A stretch of DNA of 32,036 nucleotides from the NCBI GenBank assembly GCA_035486135.1, contig DATHNI010000097.1, forward strand, positions 1-32,036. The letters run 5' to 3'. This document shows, piece by piece, positions 1 through 7,924 of this stretch. How positions within the stretch are numbered: position 1 is the first letter of the stretch; every line of letters begins with the position of its first letter. Below the pieces are notes generated by a model that saw only the letters and a list, made by a program, of their open reading frames with translations, made no database searches and was not told the DNA's origin. This DNA is from JASHVB01 sp035486135 (lineage in GTDB: Bacteria; Pseudomonadota; Alphaproteobacteria; Acetobacterales; Acetobacteraceae). The translations under genes and the position numbers were made by a program.

Positions 1-177
1 GGCGGCTTTGGCGATGGGCTGGTGGTGCTGGCCGACGTCGGGTCGTCGCGCGTGCTGCCGATGGCGCCGCCGGAACACGGGCCGGTCTCGGCGCTGGCGT
101 GGAGCCCGGACGGGTCACGCCTGGCGTTCGGGACAGAGCAAGGGTTCGCGGCGATCCTGGATCTGTCGGCGCGGTAA
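1..177 (+). CDS. C-terminal end of a WD40/beta-propeller repeat protein (partial)
   Basis: Frame 1 is open from the window edge to the TAA at 175-177 and gives 58 residues. They include HGPVSALAWSPDGSRLAFGT followed by GFAAILDL. The pattern of hydrophobic strand, W-SPDG turn, second strand and a final D-L is the classic end of a WD40 or beta-propeller blade. Such repeats bind proteins and have no enzymatic role that can be read here. The N-terminus lies outside the window, so length and domain partners are unknown. The next gene starts 118 bp downstream on the same strand. A link to the chemotaxis operon is not shown. Confidence 0.6.
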   Translation, partial: GGFGDGLVVLADVGSSRVLPMAPPEHGPVSALAWSPDGSRLAFGTEQGFAAILDLSAR

Positions 178-295
178 CAGAAGCACGCCGCACGCTCGTC
201 GCGCGCAGGAGAAAGGTTTACTACGTCCGGCGTTCCACGCAGACTGTCTCGTTTGCGAAGCCACATCGCAGGCGCTCGGCCAGGGGGACGATCGG

Positions 296-928
296 ATGTC
301 GTCGGCAATAGATTCGTTGCGGCTGGCCGAACTGCTGTGCGCCCGCATGAGCCACGATCTTAGTGGCACGATCGGCACGCTGGCCGGAGCGCTCGAAATG
401 CTCGACGACCCGTCCGTCGCCGCCGAGGCACTGGCGGTCGTCAACCAAGCCGCCGCTGATCTTCGCGGGCGCCTGGAGTTGCAGCGTGCGGCCTGGGGAC
501 CGACAGGACAGTCGCTCGACCTCGCCGCGCTACGCCACCTGGCCGAGGGATTGCCGCACGCCAAACGCTGCACCACCGATTTCTCCTCCCTGCCGGAGGA
601 CACAGTGTTCGCCCCGCCGTTCGCCCGGGTGACGCTCAATCTGCTGCTGCTCGCGTCCGAGGCCCTGAATGGCAGCGGCGAGGTGACGCTGGCCGGGAGC
701 GGCACCGACCTCATCATCGCCATCGCCGGCCCGCGGGCGGCGTGGCCGACCGGACTGGCCGGCTGTCTCGCCAGCGAGGCGGGGGCCTGGGCGGCCGTGC
801 AGGACGCCCGTTCGCTGCAAGCGCCGCTGACCGCCTTGCTCGCCCGGGCGCTCGGCTTGCGGCTGACGATGCTGATGTCGGCCGGCCCTGGCGGTCCGGC
901 GCCGCCGCTGCGGCTGTGCAAAGTCTGA
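296..928 (+). CDS. ChpT-like histidine phosphotransferase
   Basis: This 210-residue protein begins with a helical segment carrying ARMSHDLSGTIGTLAGALEM at about residues 16-35. It is the H-box of the ChpT/HPTransfase family, in which the His of the (C/S)HDL motif accepts phosphate. A second domain (about 90-205) resembles the degenerate, non-ATP-binding Bergerat fold of that family. Known members are dimeric phosphotransfer proteins that relay phosphate from hybrid kinases to response regulators. The start at 296 is chosen because GGGGGA precedes it and the H-box then lies at the usual distance from the N-terminus; the open frame upstream of it is not protein-like. The gene lies 78 bp ahead of a CheA that carries its own receiver, so it may pass phosphate to or from that receiver (inference). 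Confidence 0.75.
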   Translation: MSSAIDSLRLAELLCARMSHDLSGTIGTLAGALEMLDDPSVAAEALAVVNQAAADLRGRLELQRAAWGPTGQSLDLAALRHLAEGLPHAKRCTTDFSSLPEDTVFAPPFARVTLNLLLLASEALNGSGEVTLAGSGTDLIIAIAGPRAAWPTGLAGCLASEAGAWAAVQDARSLQAPLTALLARALGLRLTMLMSAGPGGPAPPLRLCKV

Positions 929-1006
929 CCGGGATTTACCATTTGTTGTTCACCTGTGGTCCAGGATGCCCGCCCACACGCCCGCTCGGGCCGCAAAGAG
1001 GGCACC

Positions 1007-3676
1007 ATGGACGATTTGCTCGCCGACTTCCTGACCGAAACCAATGAGAACCTGGCGGAACTCGACCTCGCTCTGGTGACGCTGGAGCGAACCCCGGACG
1101 ACGCGGCGACCCTGGCGCTGATCTTCCGCATGGTACACACGATCAAGGGAACCTGCGGCTTTCTCGGCTTGCCGCGGCTGGAACGGGTGGCACACGCCGG
1201 CGAAAGCGTGCTCGGCAAGGTGCGCGACGGCGCCCTGGCGGTCACGCCGGACATGATCAGCCTGGTGCTGACCGCGCTGGACCGGATCAAGGCGATCCTC
1301 GCCGGCCTGGCCGCCACGGGCGCCGAACCGGAGGGGGACGACGCTCCATTGGTCGCCGCCCTGGAAGCGACCGCCGCCGGCAAACCCGTCCGGGCCGCCG
1401 CTGCTGCCACGCCCCCTGCCCTCCCCAACTCCGCCAGGCAACCCGGGCAAGCGGCGCCCGAAGCGGCGAAAGCCGCGGAGGACGTGGCCACGGCTGAGGA
1501 AACCGCAACCGCCGCGGATGTCCCCCCGCCACCTGTCGCGGACGCCCCACCGCCGCCCGCCATACCGCAAAGCCGGCCGGCGGAAGCCGCGGCGGCCACC
1601 AATGCGCCGGCGGCGACCCAGACCATCCGCGTAACCGTCGAAGTGCTCGAGGACCTGATGACCCTGGTCAGCGAGCTGGTGCTGACCCGCAACCAGTTGC
1701 TGCAACTCGCCCGCGCCGAGGAGGACAGCGGCTTCACCGCCCCGCTGCAACGGCTGTCGCACATCACCTCCGACCTGCAGGAAGGCGTGATGAAGACGCG
1801 CATGCAGCCGATCGGCAACGCCTGGAACAACCTGCCGCGGCTGGTGCGCGACCTGGCGCTGGAAATGGACAAGAAGATCGAGCTGGTGATGCTCGGCGCC
1901 GACACCGAGCTGGATCGCCAGGTGCTGGAGCTGATCAAGGATCCGCTCACCCACATGGTACGCAATTCCGGCGATCATGGCCTGGAGAAGCCGGCCGAGC
2001 GCCGCGCCATGGGCAAGCCGGAAACCGGCCGCATCACGCTGAACGCGTTCCACGAGGGCGGCCACATCCTGATCGAGGTCGCCGATGACGGGCGCGGCCT
2101 GCCGGTGGACAGGATCCGCGCCAAGGTGCTGTCCCAGGGACTGGCGACCGAGGCGGAACTCGCCGGCATGAGCGACGGGCAGTTGCAGCGCTTCATCTTC
2201 CGCGCGGGGTTTTCCACCGCCGCGGTCGTGACCGCGGTATCCGGGCGCGGCGTCGGCATGGACGTGGTGAAGACCAACATCGAGAAGATCGGCGGCACGA
2301 TCGACCTGAAGAGCGTGGCGGGCCAGGGCACCACGTTCGTCATCAAGATTCCCCTGACGCTGGCCATCGTCTCGGCGCTGATCGTGCAGGCGGTCGGCGA
2401 GCGCTTCGCCATCCCGCAGATCAGCGTGGTCGAACTGGTGCGGGCGCAACGCGCCGGCAGCAATACGGCGGCCAGTGGCGGCAACAACAGCGTGATCGAG
2501 CGGATCAACGACACGCCGGTGCTGCGGCTGCGCGACCGGCTGTTGCCGCTGGTGAGCCTGGCCGACCTGCTGGCGCTCGACACCGACGCGGAAAAGACCG
2601 GCGATGCCACCATCGTGGTGGTACAGGTCGGCTCGACGATGCTGGGCATCATCGTGGACCGGGTGTTCGACACCGAGGAAATCGTCGTCAAGCCGGTGGC
2701 GCCGATCCTGCGCCACGTCACCATGTTCAGCGGCAACACGATCCTGGGCGACGGGTCGGTGATCATGATCCTCGATCCGAACGGCATCGCCCGGGCGACC
2801 GGCATCGGCGCGGGGGGCGAGATCCGTTCCGGCGCCGCCAGCACCGTCGAAGCCGCGCACTCCGGCGAGCAAACCGCGATGCTGCTGTTCCGTGCCGGAT
2901 CGGCGCAGAAGATGGCGGTGCCGCTGGGTCTCGTGGCGCGGCTCGAGGACTTTCCGCGCGAGAAGATCGAGCAATCGGCCGGCGCGCCGGTCACCCAGTA
3001 TCGCGGCAAGCTGATGCCGCTGATCGCGCTGTCCGGCACCATCGGTTCGGAAAAGCCGCACCAGGCGGTGCTGGTGTTCACCGATCGCGACCGCAGCATG
3101 GGCCTGATGGTCGACGAGATCATCGACGTGGTGGAGGACCGGCTGGAGATCGAGCTGTCCGGTGCGCGGGCCGGCCTGCTGGGAACCGCGGTGATCGCCG
3201 GCGAGGCGACCGACGTGATCGACACCGGCTATTGGCTGACCCTGGCCTGGAAGGATTGGTTCCGCGATGCGCCGCGCACCACCGAGACGCACGGCCCGCG
3301 CCGCCTGCTGGTTGTCGAGGACAGCGCGTTTTTCCGCCAGTTGCTGGTGCCATCGCTGAGTGCCGCCGGCTATCGCGTCAGCGCCGTCGCCAGTGCCGCG
3401 GAGGCATTGAAGCTGCGTGACGCCGGCGTGGGGTTCGATGCGATCCTGTCCGATATCGAGATGCCCGACATGAACGGACTCGAATTCGCCCGTGCCGTGC
3501 GTCAGTCCGGTGCGTGGGCGGGCCTGCCGATGATCGCGCTGACCGGACATGTCGAGCCGCGTGACGTGGAAGCGGGACGTGATGCCGGGTTCACCGACTA
3601 CGTGGCGAAATTCGAACGCGACGGATTGCTCTCTAGCTTGCAGCAATGCCTGGGTGAACAGGTCGCGGCGGCGTAG
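1007..3676 (+). CDS. cheA: Chemotaxis histidine kinase CheA with fused C-terminal receiver domain
   Basis: This 889-residue cytoplasmic hybrid kinase drives the chemotaxis phosphorelay. Domains in order: P1/HPt with the phosphorylatable His44 in VHTIKGTCGFLG; a Pro/Ala-rich linker (about 125-205) in place of a clear CheY-binding P2; P3 dimerisation helices (VTVEVLEDLMTLVSELVLTR); P4 kinase with N-box LTHMVRNSGDHGLE and G-boxes VADDGRGL and GRGVGMDVV; P5, the CheW-like coupling domain; and a receiver with acidic pair E771/D772, phosphoacceptor Asp816 (LSDIEMPDMNGLEF) and Lys868. The start at 1007 follows AGAGGG; the upstream 17 codons in frame do not look like protein. Fused receivers usually act as a phosphate sink or a feedback arm. 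A toxin-like cassette separates this gene from cheW. Confidence 0.95.
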   Translation: MDDLLADFLTETNENLAELDLALVTLERTPDDAATLALIFRMVHTIKGTCGFLGLPRLERVAHAGESVLGKVRDGALAVTPDMISLVLTALDRIKAILAGLAATGAEPEGDDAPLVAALEATAAGKPVRAAAAATPPALPNSARQPGQAAPEAAKAAEDVATAEETATAADVPPPPVADAPPPPAIPQSRPAEAAAATNAPAATQTIRVTVEVLEDLMTLVSELVLTRNQLLQLARAEEDSGFTAPLQRLSHITSDLQEGVMKTRMQPIGNAWNNLPRLVRDLALEMDKKIELVMLGADTELDRQVLELIKDPLTHMVRNSGDHGLEKPAERRAMGKPETGRITLNAFHEGGHILIEVADDGRGLPVDRIRAKVLSQGLATEAELAGMSDGQLQRFIFRAGFSTAAVVTAVSGRGVGMDVVKTNIEKIGGTIDLKSVAGQGTTFVIKIPLTLAIVSALIVQAVGERFAIPQISVVELVRAQRAGSNTAASGGNNSVIERINDTPVLRLRDRLLPLVSLADLLALDTDAEKTGDATIVVVQVGSTMLGIIVDRVFDTEEIVVKPVAPILRHVTMFSGNTILGDGSVIMILDPNGIARATGIGAGGEIRSGAASTVEAAHSGEQTAMLLFRAGSAQKMAVPLGLVARLEDFPREKIEQSAGAPVTQYRGKLMPLIALSGTIGSEKPHQAVLVFTDRDRSMGLMVDEIIDVVEDRLEIELSGARAGLLGTAVIAGEATDVIDTGYWLTLAWKDWFRDAPRTTETHGPRRLLVVEDSAFFRQLLVPSLSAAGYRVSAVASAAEALKLRDAGVGFDAILSDIEMPDMNGLEFARAVRQSGAWAGLPMIALTGHVEPRDVEAGRDAGFTDYVAKFERDGLLSSLQQCLGEQVAAA

Positions 3677-3686
3677 GTGACGCCGC

Positions 3687-4038
3687 ATGGCCGGCAGCGC
3701 GGTCAGCACGGACGATCCAACGGTGGTCGTGTACCGCGTGGTGGACGCAACCGAGCTGTCCTATCTGCTGGCCCACGCGCATTACGGATCGAATCCGAGT
3801 CAATCCGGCAAGTACTTCGCTTTGACGCTCGACCGGGCGCGTGCTTTCGCCAATGCACCGATGAACGCGGAAACCACCATCACGACGACCACGCTGCGGC
3901 AATCCGTCGTGAACCGAGGCGTCAAACTCAATGATCCCGGAACAAACGGTGCGGGACCGTCGGTCTTCTTCTCTCAACAGCAACTGGGGGGACGTTTACG
4001 GTACGATGGCGCCGCCTGCGATCTGGAAGGGCCGTTGA
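3687..4038 (+). pseudogene. Small toxin-like protein, frameshifted near its 3' end
   Basis: From the ATG at 3687, ten bases after cheA, the frame encodes VVYRVVDATELSYLLAHAHY, then GKYFALTLDRARAFA and PSVFFSQQQLG. It then runs into peptide that is only the shadow of the next gene. Skipping one G of the six-G run at 3986-3991 restores a natural ending, DVYGTMAPPAIWKGR, and a stop at 4036-4038, three bases before the next ATG. The repaired product is about 116 residues. The strand order (Y-R start, GKYF(A/T) segment, FF-S near the end) resembles stand-alone toxin domains found at the C-termini of polymorphic toxins, possibly ADP-ribosyltransferase-like. No catalytic residue can be assigned. Weak SD-like AGGTGA precedes the start. 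The frameshift may be real or a sequencing error. Confidence 0.55.
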
Positions 4039-4041
4039 ACG

Positions 4042-4407
4042 ATGACCAAGACAGAATTCCACGAACTGTTCCTGCGCGCGTTGAACATTGCCGCCGACAA
4101 CGCCGAGGCAAAGCTTGCGGAGCAAATCCCGCGTTCGTTTGTGGTGGAATTGCATGGAGCCGGCTGCGACGGCCGCAGCGTCCCGGTCGACGAAGCAGTG
4201 ACCCGCATCTATCTCGGAGGCGACCGTTTTTATCGCATCATCGATGTCGCCGTCACAGAAATTCTGCCCGGCAAAACGGTGGTCTTCGCACGTGTAAGTG
4301 GACACGAGCCGGCCAGCTACGACCACACCTTCGACCCAGCCGGACTGGGGCCCTTCAAACAGATACTCGCCGAACACATGGTGGATCGACGTGTCCACAG
4401 TGGCTGA
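4042..4407 (+). CDS. Small hypothetical protein, probable immunity partner of the upstream toxin-like gene
   Basis: This 121-residue protein has no signal peptide or membrane segment. It contains RFYRIIDVAVTEI, then VVFARVSGHEPASYDHTFDP and GLGPFKQILAE. The composition is acidic to neutral with alternating beta strands, as expected of a compact cytoplasmic alpha/beta protein. It starts three bases after the repaired stop of the toxin-like frame and has GGAAGG about 11 bases upstream, so the two are translationally coupled. The arrangement of a small toxin-like gene followed at once by a small intact gene is typical of effector-immunity pairs; that role is inferred from context. I do not recognise the family with certainty. 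The frame is fully intact, unlike its neighbour. Confidence 0.7.
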   Translation: MTKTEFHELFLRALNIAADNAEAKLAEQIPRSFVVELHGAGCDGRSVPVDEAVTRIYLGGDRFYRIIDVAVTEILPGKTVVFARVSGHEPASYDHTFDPAGLGPFKQILAEHMVDRRVHSG

Positions 4408-4428
4408 TCGCTACACAGGAGACAACGC

Positions 4429-4905
4429 ATGACAACCGATGTGCTGGAGCGCCCCGACAACGCCGCGGATGATTCGGAACGCGTCTTCGTCACCCTGACC
4501 GTCGCCGACCAGCTTTGCGGCATACCGGTGCTTGGCGTGCGCGACATCCTGGGCGAGCAAGTGATTACCCGCATCCCCCTCGCGCCGCCGGAAATCGCCG
4601 GCAGCCTGAACCTGCGCGGCCGCATCGTCACCGCGATCGATCTGCGCTGTCGCCTGAAGCTGCCGCCATCGCCCGACGGCGCGCGCCGCATGTCGGTGGT
4701 GGCGGAGCAAGGTGGCGAGCTGTACGCGTTGCTGGTCGATCAGGTGTCCGAGGTGATGAGCCTCAAGCCCAGCGCGTTCGAACGGAACCCGCCGACGCTG
4801 CCGCCAACCTGGGCGATGTTCAGCGCCGGGGTCTATCGGCTGGAGGATCGGCTGCTGGTGGTGCTGGACGTCGGCCGGCTGCTGGCACTGGCCGAGACCG
4901 GCTGA
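4429..4905 (+). CDS. cheW: Chemotaxis coupling protein CheW
   Basis: This 158-residue single-domain CheW links chemoreceptors to CheA by binding the CheA P5 domain and the receptor tip. Sequence features of the family are VFVTLTVADQLCGIPVLGVRDIL near the N-terminus, the IAGSLNLRGRIVTAIDLR segment at about residues 56-73, and a final RLLVVLDVGRLL. There is a short Asp/Glu-rich N-terminal tail. AGGAGA lies eight bases before the ATG. The gene is separated from cheA by the toxin-like cassette and followed after nine bases by cheY. Confidence 0.95.
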   Translation: MTTDVLERPDNAADDSERVFVTLTVADQLCGIPVLGVRDILGEQVITRIPLAPPEIAGSLNLRGRIVTAIDLRCRLKLPPSPDGARRMSVVAEQGGELYALLVDQVSEVMSLKPSAFERNPPTLPPTWAMFSAGVYRLEDRLLVVLDVGRLLALAETG

Positions 4906-4914
4906 CGCGCCGCC

Positions 4915-5283
4915 ATGACCCACACCTGCCTCGTCGTCGATGACAGTCGTGTCGTGCGCAAGGTCGCGCGGCGCATCCTGGAAGCGCATGGCTTCGTCGT
5001 CTCCGAGGCCGGGGATGGCAAGGAGGCGTTGGATGCCTGCCGTGTCAGCATGCCCGACTGCGTGCTGCTGGACTGGAACATGCCGGTGATGGACGGGATG
5101 GAATTCCTCAAGGCGGTCCGCGCCGAGTTCGGCCCCACCAATCCGCCGGTGGTGTTCTGCACCACCGAGAACGACATGTCGCGCATCGTGGAAGCGATCG
5201 AGAACGGCGCCCAGGAATACATCATGAAGCCGTTCGACGAAGACATTTTGCTCGGCAAGTTCGCGCAGGTCGGGCTGCTGTGA
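4915..5283 (+). CDS. cheY: Chemotaxis response regulator CheY
   Basis: This 122-residue lone receiver domain takes phosphate from CheA and controls the flagellar switch in known systems. The conserved residues are present: the acidic pair D9/D10 (VVDDSRVVRK), phosphoacceptor Asp53 in LLDWNMPVMDGMEF, T83/T84 and Lys105 in EYIMKPFDED. There is no output domain. The stop overlaps the GTG start of cheB by four bases (GTGA), so translation of the two is coupled. Confidence 0.95.
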   Translation: MTHTCLVVDDSRVVRKVARRILEAHGFVVSEAGDGKEALDACRVSMPDCVLLDWNMPVMDGMEFLKAVRAEFGPTNPPVVFCTTENDMSRIVEAIENGAQEYIMKPFDEDILLGKFAQVGLL

Positions 5284-6377
5284 TCCAGCCGCTCCGCACC
5301 CTTGCGCCACCCGCGGACCAATCCGTCGCACGCGTCATCGTGTGCGATGATTCCCTGGCGATCCGCGGCGCGATCGCGCGCATGCTGGAGGCGGACCCGG
5401 GAATCCGCGTGGTCGCCCGCGTCGCGAACGGCCAGGCGGCGCTCGACGAGCTGAAACGCACCGCGGCCGACGTGCTGGTGCTGGACATCGAAATGCCGGT
5501 GATGGACGGCATGACGGCGCTGCCATTGCTGCTGCGTGCCGATCCCGGGTTGCGTATCATCATGGCCTCCACGCTGACCACGCGTGGCGCGGACATCGCC
5601 TTGCGCGCGCTGCGCATGGGAGCGGCGGATTACCTGCCGAAGCCGACCTCGATCGGCAGTGCGAGCGACGATTCGTTTCGCCGCGACCTGGTGGAGAAGG
5701 TGAAGGGCCTGGCGCGGCTGCGTCGCCGTGCAACCCAGCCCTTACGCCCGGGTACTGCTCCTGTCGCCCTGAAATTGCGGCCGGCCGCGGTGATGCCGCC
5801 GAAATTGCTCGCGATCGGCAGCTCGACCGGCGGACCACAGGCGCTGTTCGCGCTGGTGCAGGGCCTCGGGCGCGTGCTCAAGGTGCCGACGGTGATGACG
5901 CAACACATGCCGGCGACATTCACGCCCATCCTGGCGCAGCACATAACCAAGCTCGGCGGCCTGCCTTGCGCGGAAGCCACCGATGGCGAGCCTTTGGTTG
6001 CAGGGCGGCTGTATCTTGCCCCTGGCGACCGGCATCTGCTGGTGGAAGCGACGCGCGGCACATTGCGTGCGCGGCTGTCATCCGACCCGCCGGAGAATTT
6101 CTGCCGCCCCTCGGTGGATCCGATGCTGCGCAGCGCGGCTGCTTGCTGCGAGGGGCGAGTCCTGGTCGCGATGCTGACCGGCATGGGTTCGGATGGCCTG
6201 GCCGGCACGAGGCGGGTCATCGAGGCGGGTGGCACCGCGGTCGCGCAGGACGAAGCGACCAGCGTGGTGTGGGGCATGCCGGGCGCGGTCGCGCAAGCCG
6301 GGCTATGCCACGCGGTGCTGCCGCTACCGCGGATCGCGCCGAAGCTGTTGGAACTGCTGCGCATGGGGCAGGCATGA
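5280..6377 (+). CDS. cheB: Protein-glutamate methylesterase/deamidase CheB
   Basis: This 365-residue adaptation enzyme removes methyl groups from receptor glutamates and can deamidate glutamines. An N-terminal receiver has D23/D24 and phosphoacceptor Asp69 (VLDIEMPVMDGM), followed by a basic linker at about 130-165. The C-terminal methylesterase domain has the triad Ser182 (IGSSTGGPQA), His209 (TQHMPATFTP) and Asp305 (LTGMGSDGL). The start is a GTG that overlaps the cheY stop, and the stop overlaps the cheR start (ATGA). Length and domain order are normal for the family. Confidence 0.95.
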   Translation: MIQPLRTLAPPADQSVARVIVCDDSLAIRGAIARMLEADPGIRVVARVANGQAALDELKRTAADVLVLDIEMPVMDGMTALPLLLRADPGLRIIMASTLTTRGADIALRALRMGAADYLPKPTSIGSASDDSFRRDLVEKVKGLARLRRRATQPLRPGTAPVALKLRPAAVMPPKLLAIGSSTGGPQALFALVQGLGRVLKVPTVMTQHMPATFTPILAQHITKLGGLPCAEATDGEPLVAGRLYLAPGDRHLLVEATRGTLRARLSSDPPENFCRPSVDPMLRSAAACCEGRVLVAMLTGMGSDGLAGTRRVIEAGGTAVAQDEATSVVWGMPGAVAQAGLCHAVLPLPRIAPKLLELLRMGQA

Positions 6378-7225
6378 GCACCGCCATTTCCCTCGCCGCG
6401 TTCAGCTTCCTCGCCGAACTGCTGCGCAGCCGCTCCGGCCTGGTGATCGGGCAGGACAAGATCTACCTGCTGGAGACGCGGCTCGCGCCCATCCTGAAGC
6501 GCGAGAAACTACGTGACCTGAACGACCTGGCCGAGCGGCTGCATGGGCGCGGCGCCGACGCCGTGGCGCGTGACGTGGTCGAGGCGATGACCACCAACGA
6601 GAGTTTCTTCTTCCGCGACGACAAGCCGTTCCAGCATTTCCGCTCGCAGGCACTGGGCCGCCTGGTTGCGGCGCGTCCCGCCGGCACGCCGTTGCGTATC
6701 TGGTCCGCCGCCGCCTCATCCGGGCAGGAGGCCTATTCGCTGGCGATGATCCTGGCGGAGAGTCGCGCTGTTCTTGGTGACCGGCGGGTGGAGGTCCTCG
6801 GCACCGACCTGGCGCGCGACCAACTGAGCCGCGCGCGGGAGGGGCTGTATACCCAGTTCGAGGTGCAGCGCGGGCTGCCGGTGCAGATGCTGATGCGCTA
6901 CTTCCATCGCGAGGACGCCGGCTGGCGGATCAGCGACGCGCTGCGGGCGATGGTGCAGTGGAAGGAATGGAATTTGCTCGGCGACCTGCGCGGGCTGGGC
7001 CGGTTCGATATCGTGTTCTGCCGGAATGTGCTGATCTATTTCGATCAGCCGACGAAGACGCGGGCGCTGGAGGCGATCGCGGGGCAGATGGCCACCGACG
7101 GCATGCTGTATCTCGGTGGTGCGGAGACGGTGTTGGGCCTGACCACCCGGTTCGCACCGCTGCCGTCGGAGCGGGGGGTTTATGGGCTGGCGTCGGCCAC
7201 GGCGCCGGTCCTGGTGCGGGCGTAG
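6374..7225 (+). CDS. cheR: Chemotaxis protein methyltransferase CheR
   Basis: This 283-residue SAM-dependent enzyme methylates receptor glutamates. An N-terminal helical domain carries RLAPILKREKL. The catalytic domain has MTTNESFFFRDDKPF, the SAM-binding IWSAAASSGQEAYSLAM, GTDL and the FDIVFCRNVLIYF motif. The ATG at 6374 overlaps the cheB stop; the open frame upstream of it lies within cheB and is not used. It is the last gene of the operon: a hairpin follows ten bases after its stop and the next gene is on the other strand. Confidence 0.95.
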   Translation: MSTAISLAAFSFLAELLRSRSGLVIGQDKIYLLETRLAPILKREKLRDLNDLAERLHGRGADAVARDVVEAMTTNESFFFRDDKPFQHFRSQALGRLVAARPAGTPLRIWSAAASSGQEAYSLAMILAESRAVLGDRRVEVLGTDLARDQLSRAREGLYTQFEVQRGLPVQMLMRYFHREDAGWRISDALRAMVQWKEWNLLGDLRGLGRFDIVFCRNVLIYFDQPTKTRALEAIAGQMATDGMLYLGGAETVLGLTTRFAPLPSERGVYGLASATAPVLVRA

Positions 7226-7234
7226 TGTAGTCTT

Positions 7235-7261
7235 AACCTCTCCCGCGTAGCGGGAGAGGTT
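7235..7261. terminator. Palindrome AACCTCTCCCGC/GCGGGAGAGGTT between convergent genes
   Basis: Perfect 12-bp arms (7235-7246 and 7250-7261) with a three-base loop GTA. It lies ten bases after the cheR stop and eleven before the stop of the convergent EF-hand gene. T-rich sequence follows on the + side (TTTCTGTATTT), so it can act as a terminator for cheR. The same core occurs at 17971, 27695 and 29020, so it belongs to a dispersed repeat family. Confidence 0.75.
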
Positions 7262-7271
7262 TCTGTATTTC

Positions 7272-7775
7272 CTACTTCGTCGTGGCCTGCTGCCCCGCCG
7301 CCGGCGCGTCGGGTTGCGTCATCGGCAGCATCTTGTCGCCAGTCGATGTGTTGATCGGCTGCGGTGTCGATGGCCCCTCGTGAAACGCAGGCCGTGGCCG
7401 CAGGTCTCCGTCCGTCCTGCCCTGGTTGGTGTGGCGCATCGCACGTTGCAGCTTGTGCCAGTTGGTAATGTCTTCCTCGGTCACGTAGCCTTTCTTGTCG
7501 GCATCGATTTCCTTGAAATGCCGCGCCACCGTGGGATAGCCGCCGCTGGCTTCCCCCAATGTCAGATGGCCGTCATGCGCGAGATTGGCCTGCGCAAAAT
7601 GCTGTTGCCAGGTCATGCGATGGCGCGCCGTGGCGCCCGGATCGGATGCGGCGGGAGCCGGCGCCCCCATCGTCGGGGAGGCCGGGGCAGCGGCGGTCTG
7701 TTGGGCGGCAGCGGTCTGGAGGTGCGCCTGAAGCGCGAGCAATGGCAACGCGAGCAATACCGGAAGCAGGCGCAT
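7272..7775 (-). CDS. Exported EF-hand domain protein
   Basis: This 167-residue protein has a hydrophobic N-terminal signal (MRLLPVLLALPLLALQA), probably cleaved near residues 17-25, then an Ala/Pro/Thr-rich linker. Two EF-hand-like loops follow. The second, D91-A-D-K-K-G-Y-V-T-E-E-D102, keeps the 1, 3 and 12 acidic positions and the central Gly. The first (about 64-75, with DGHLTLGE) lacks acidic residues at positions 1 and 3. The C-terminal 55 residues look disordered. Function is probably periplasmic calcium binding; no partner is visible. CAGGAG lies eight bases before the ATG. It is convergent with cheR and 150 bp from the glutathione reductase stop. Confidence 0.75.
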   Translation of the reverse strand: MRLLPVLLALPLLALQAHLQTAAAQQTAAAPASPTMGAPAPAASDPGATARHRMTWQQHFAQANLAHDGHLTLGEASGGYPTVARHFKEIDADKKGYVTEEDITNWHKLQRAMRHTNQGRTDGDLRPRPAFHEGPSTPQPINTSTGDKMLPMTQPDAPAAGQQATTK

Positions 7776-7924
7776 CGGGGTGGCTCCTGTGGGAGGAATG
7801 ACGCCACCGATTTTCCGGCATAGTTGCTAATGCTTGGTGAACAGAACACGCGGTTCGTGTAACCGCCCGCGGCGACTGCCACTCGCGCCCCGCCGGGTCG
7901 TGAAGTCTCTTGTGCCGGCGCGGT

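Noticed and set aside
950..3709. A 919-codon open frame on the - strand opposite cheA
   Set aside because: It has no recognisable motif, is rich in His, Arg, Gln and Gly as expected of a GC-rich antisense shadow, and cheA has complete domains on the + strand.
4039..4472. Continuation of the toxin-like frame to 4472
   Set aside because: It is out of frame with, and fully overlaps, the intact downstream gene and has a shadow-like Arg/His-rich composition.
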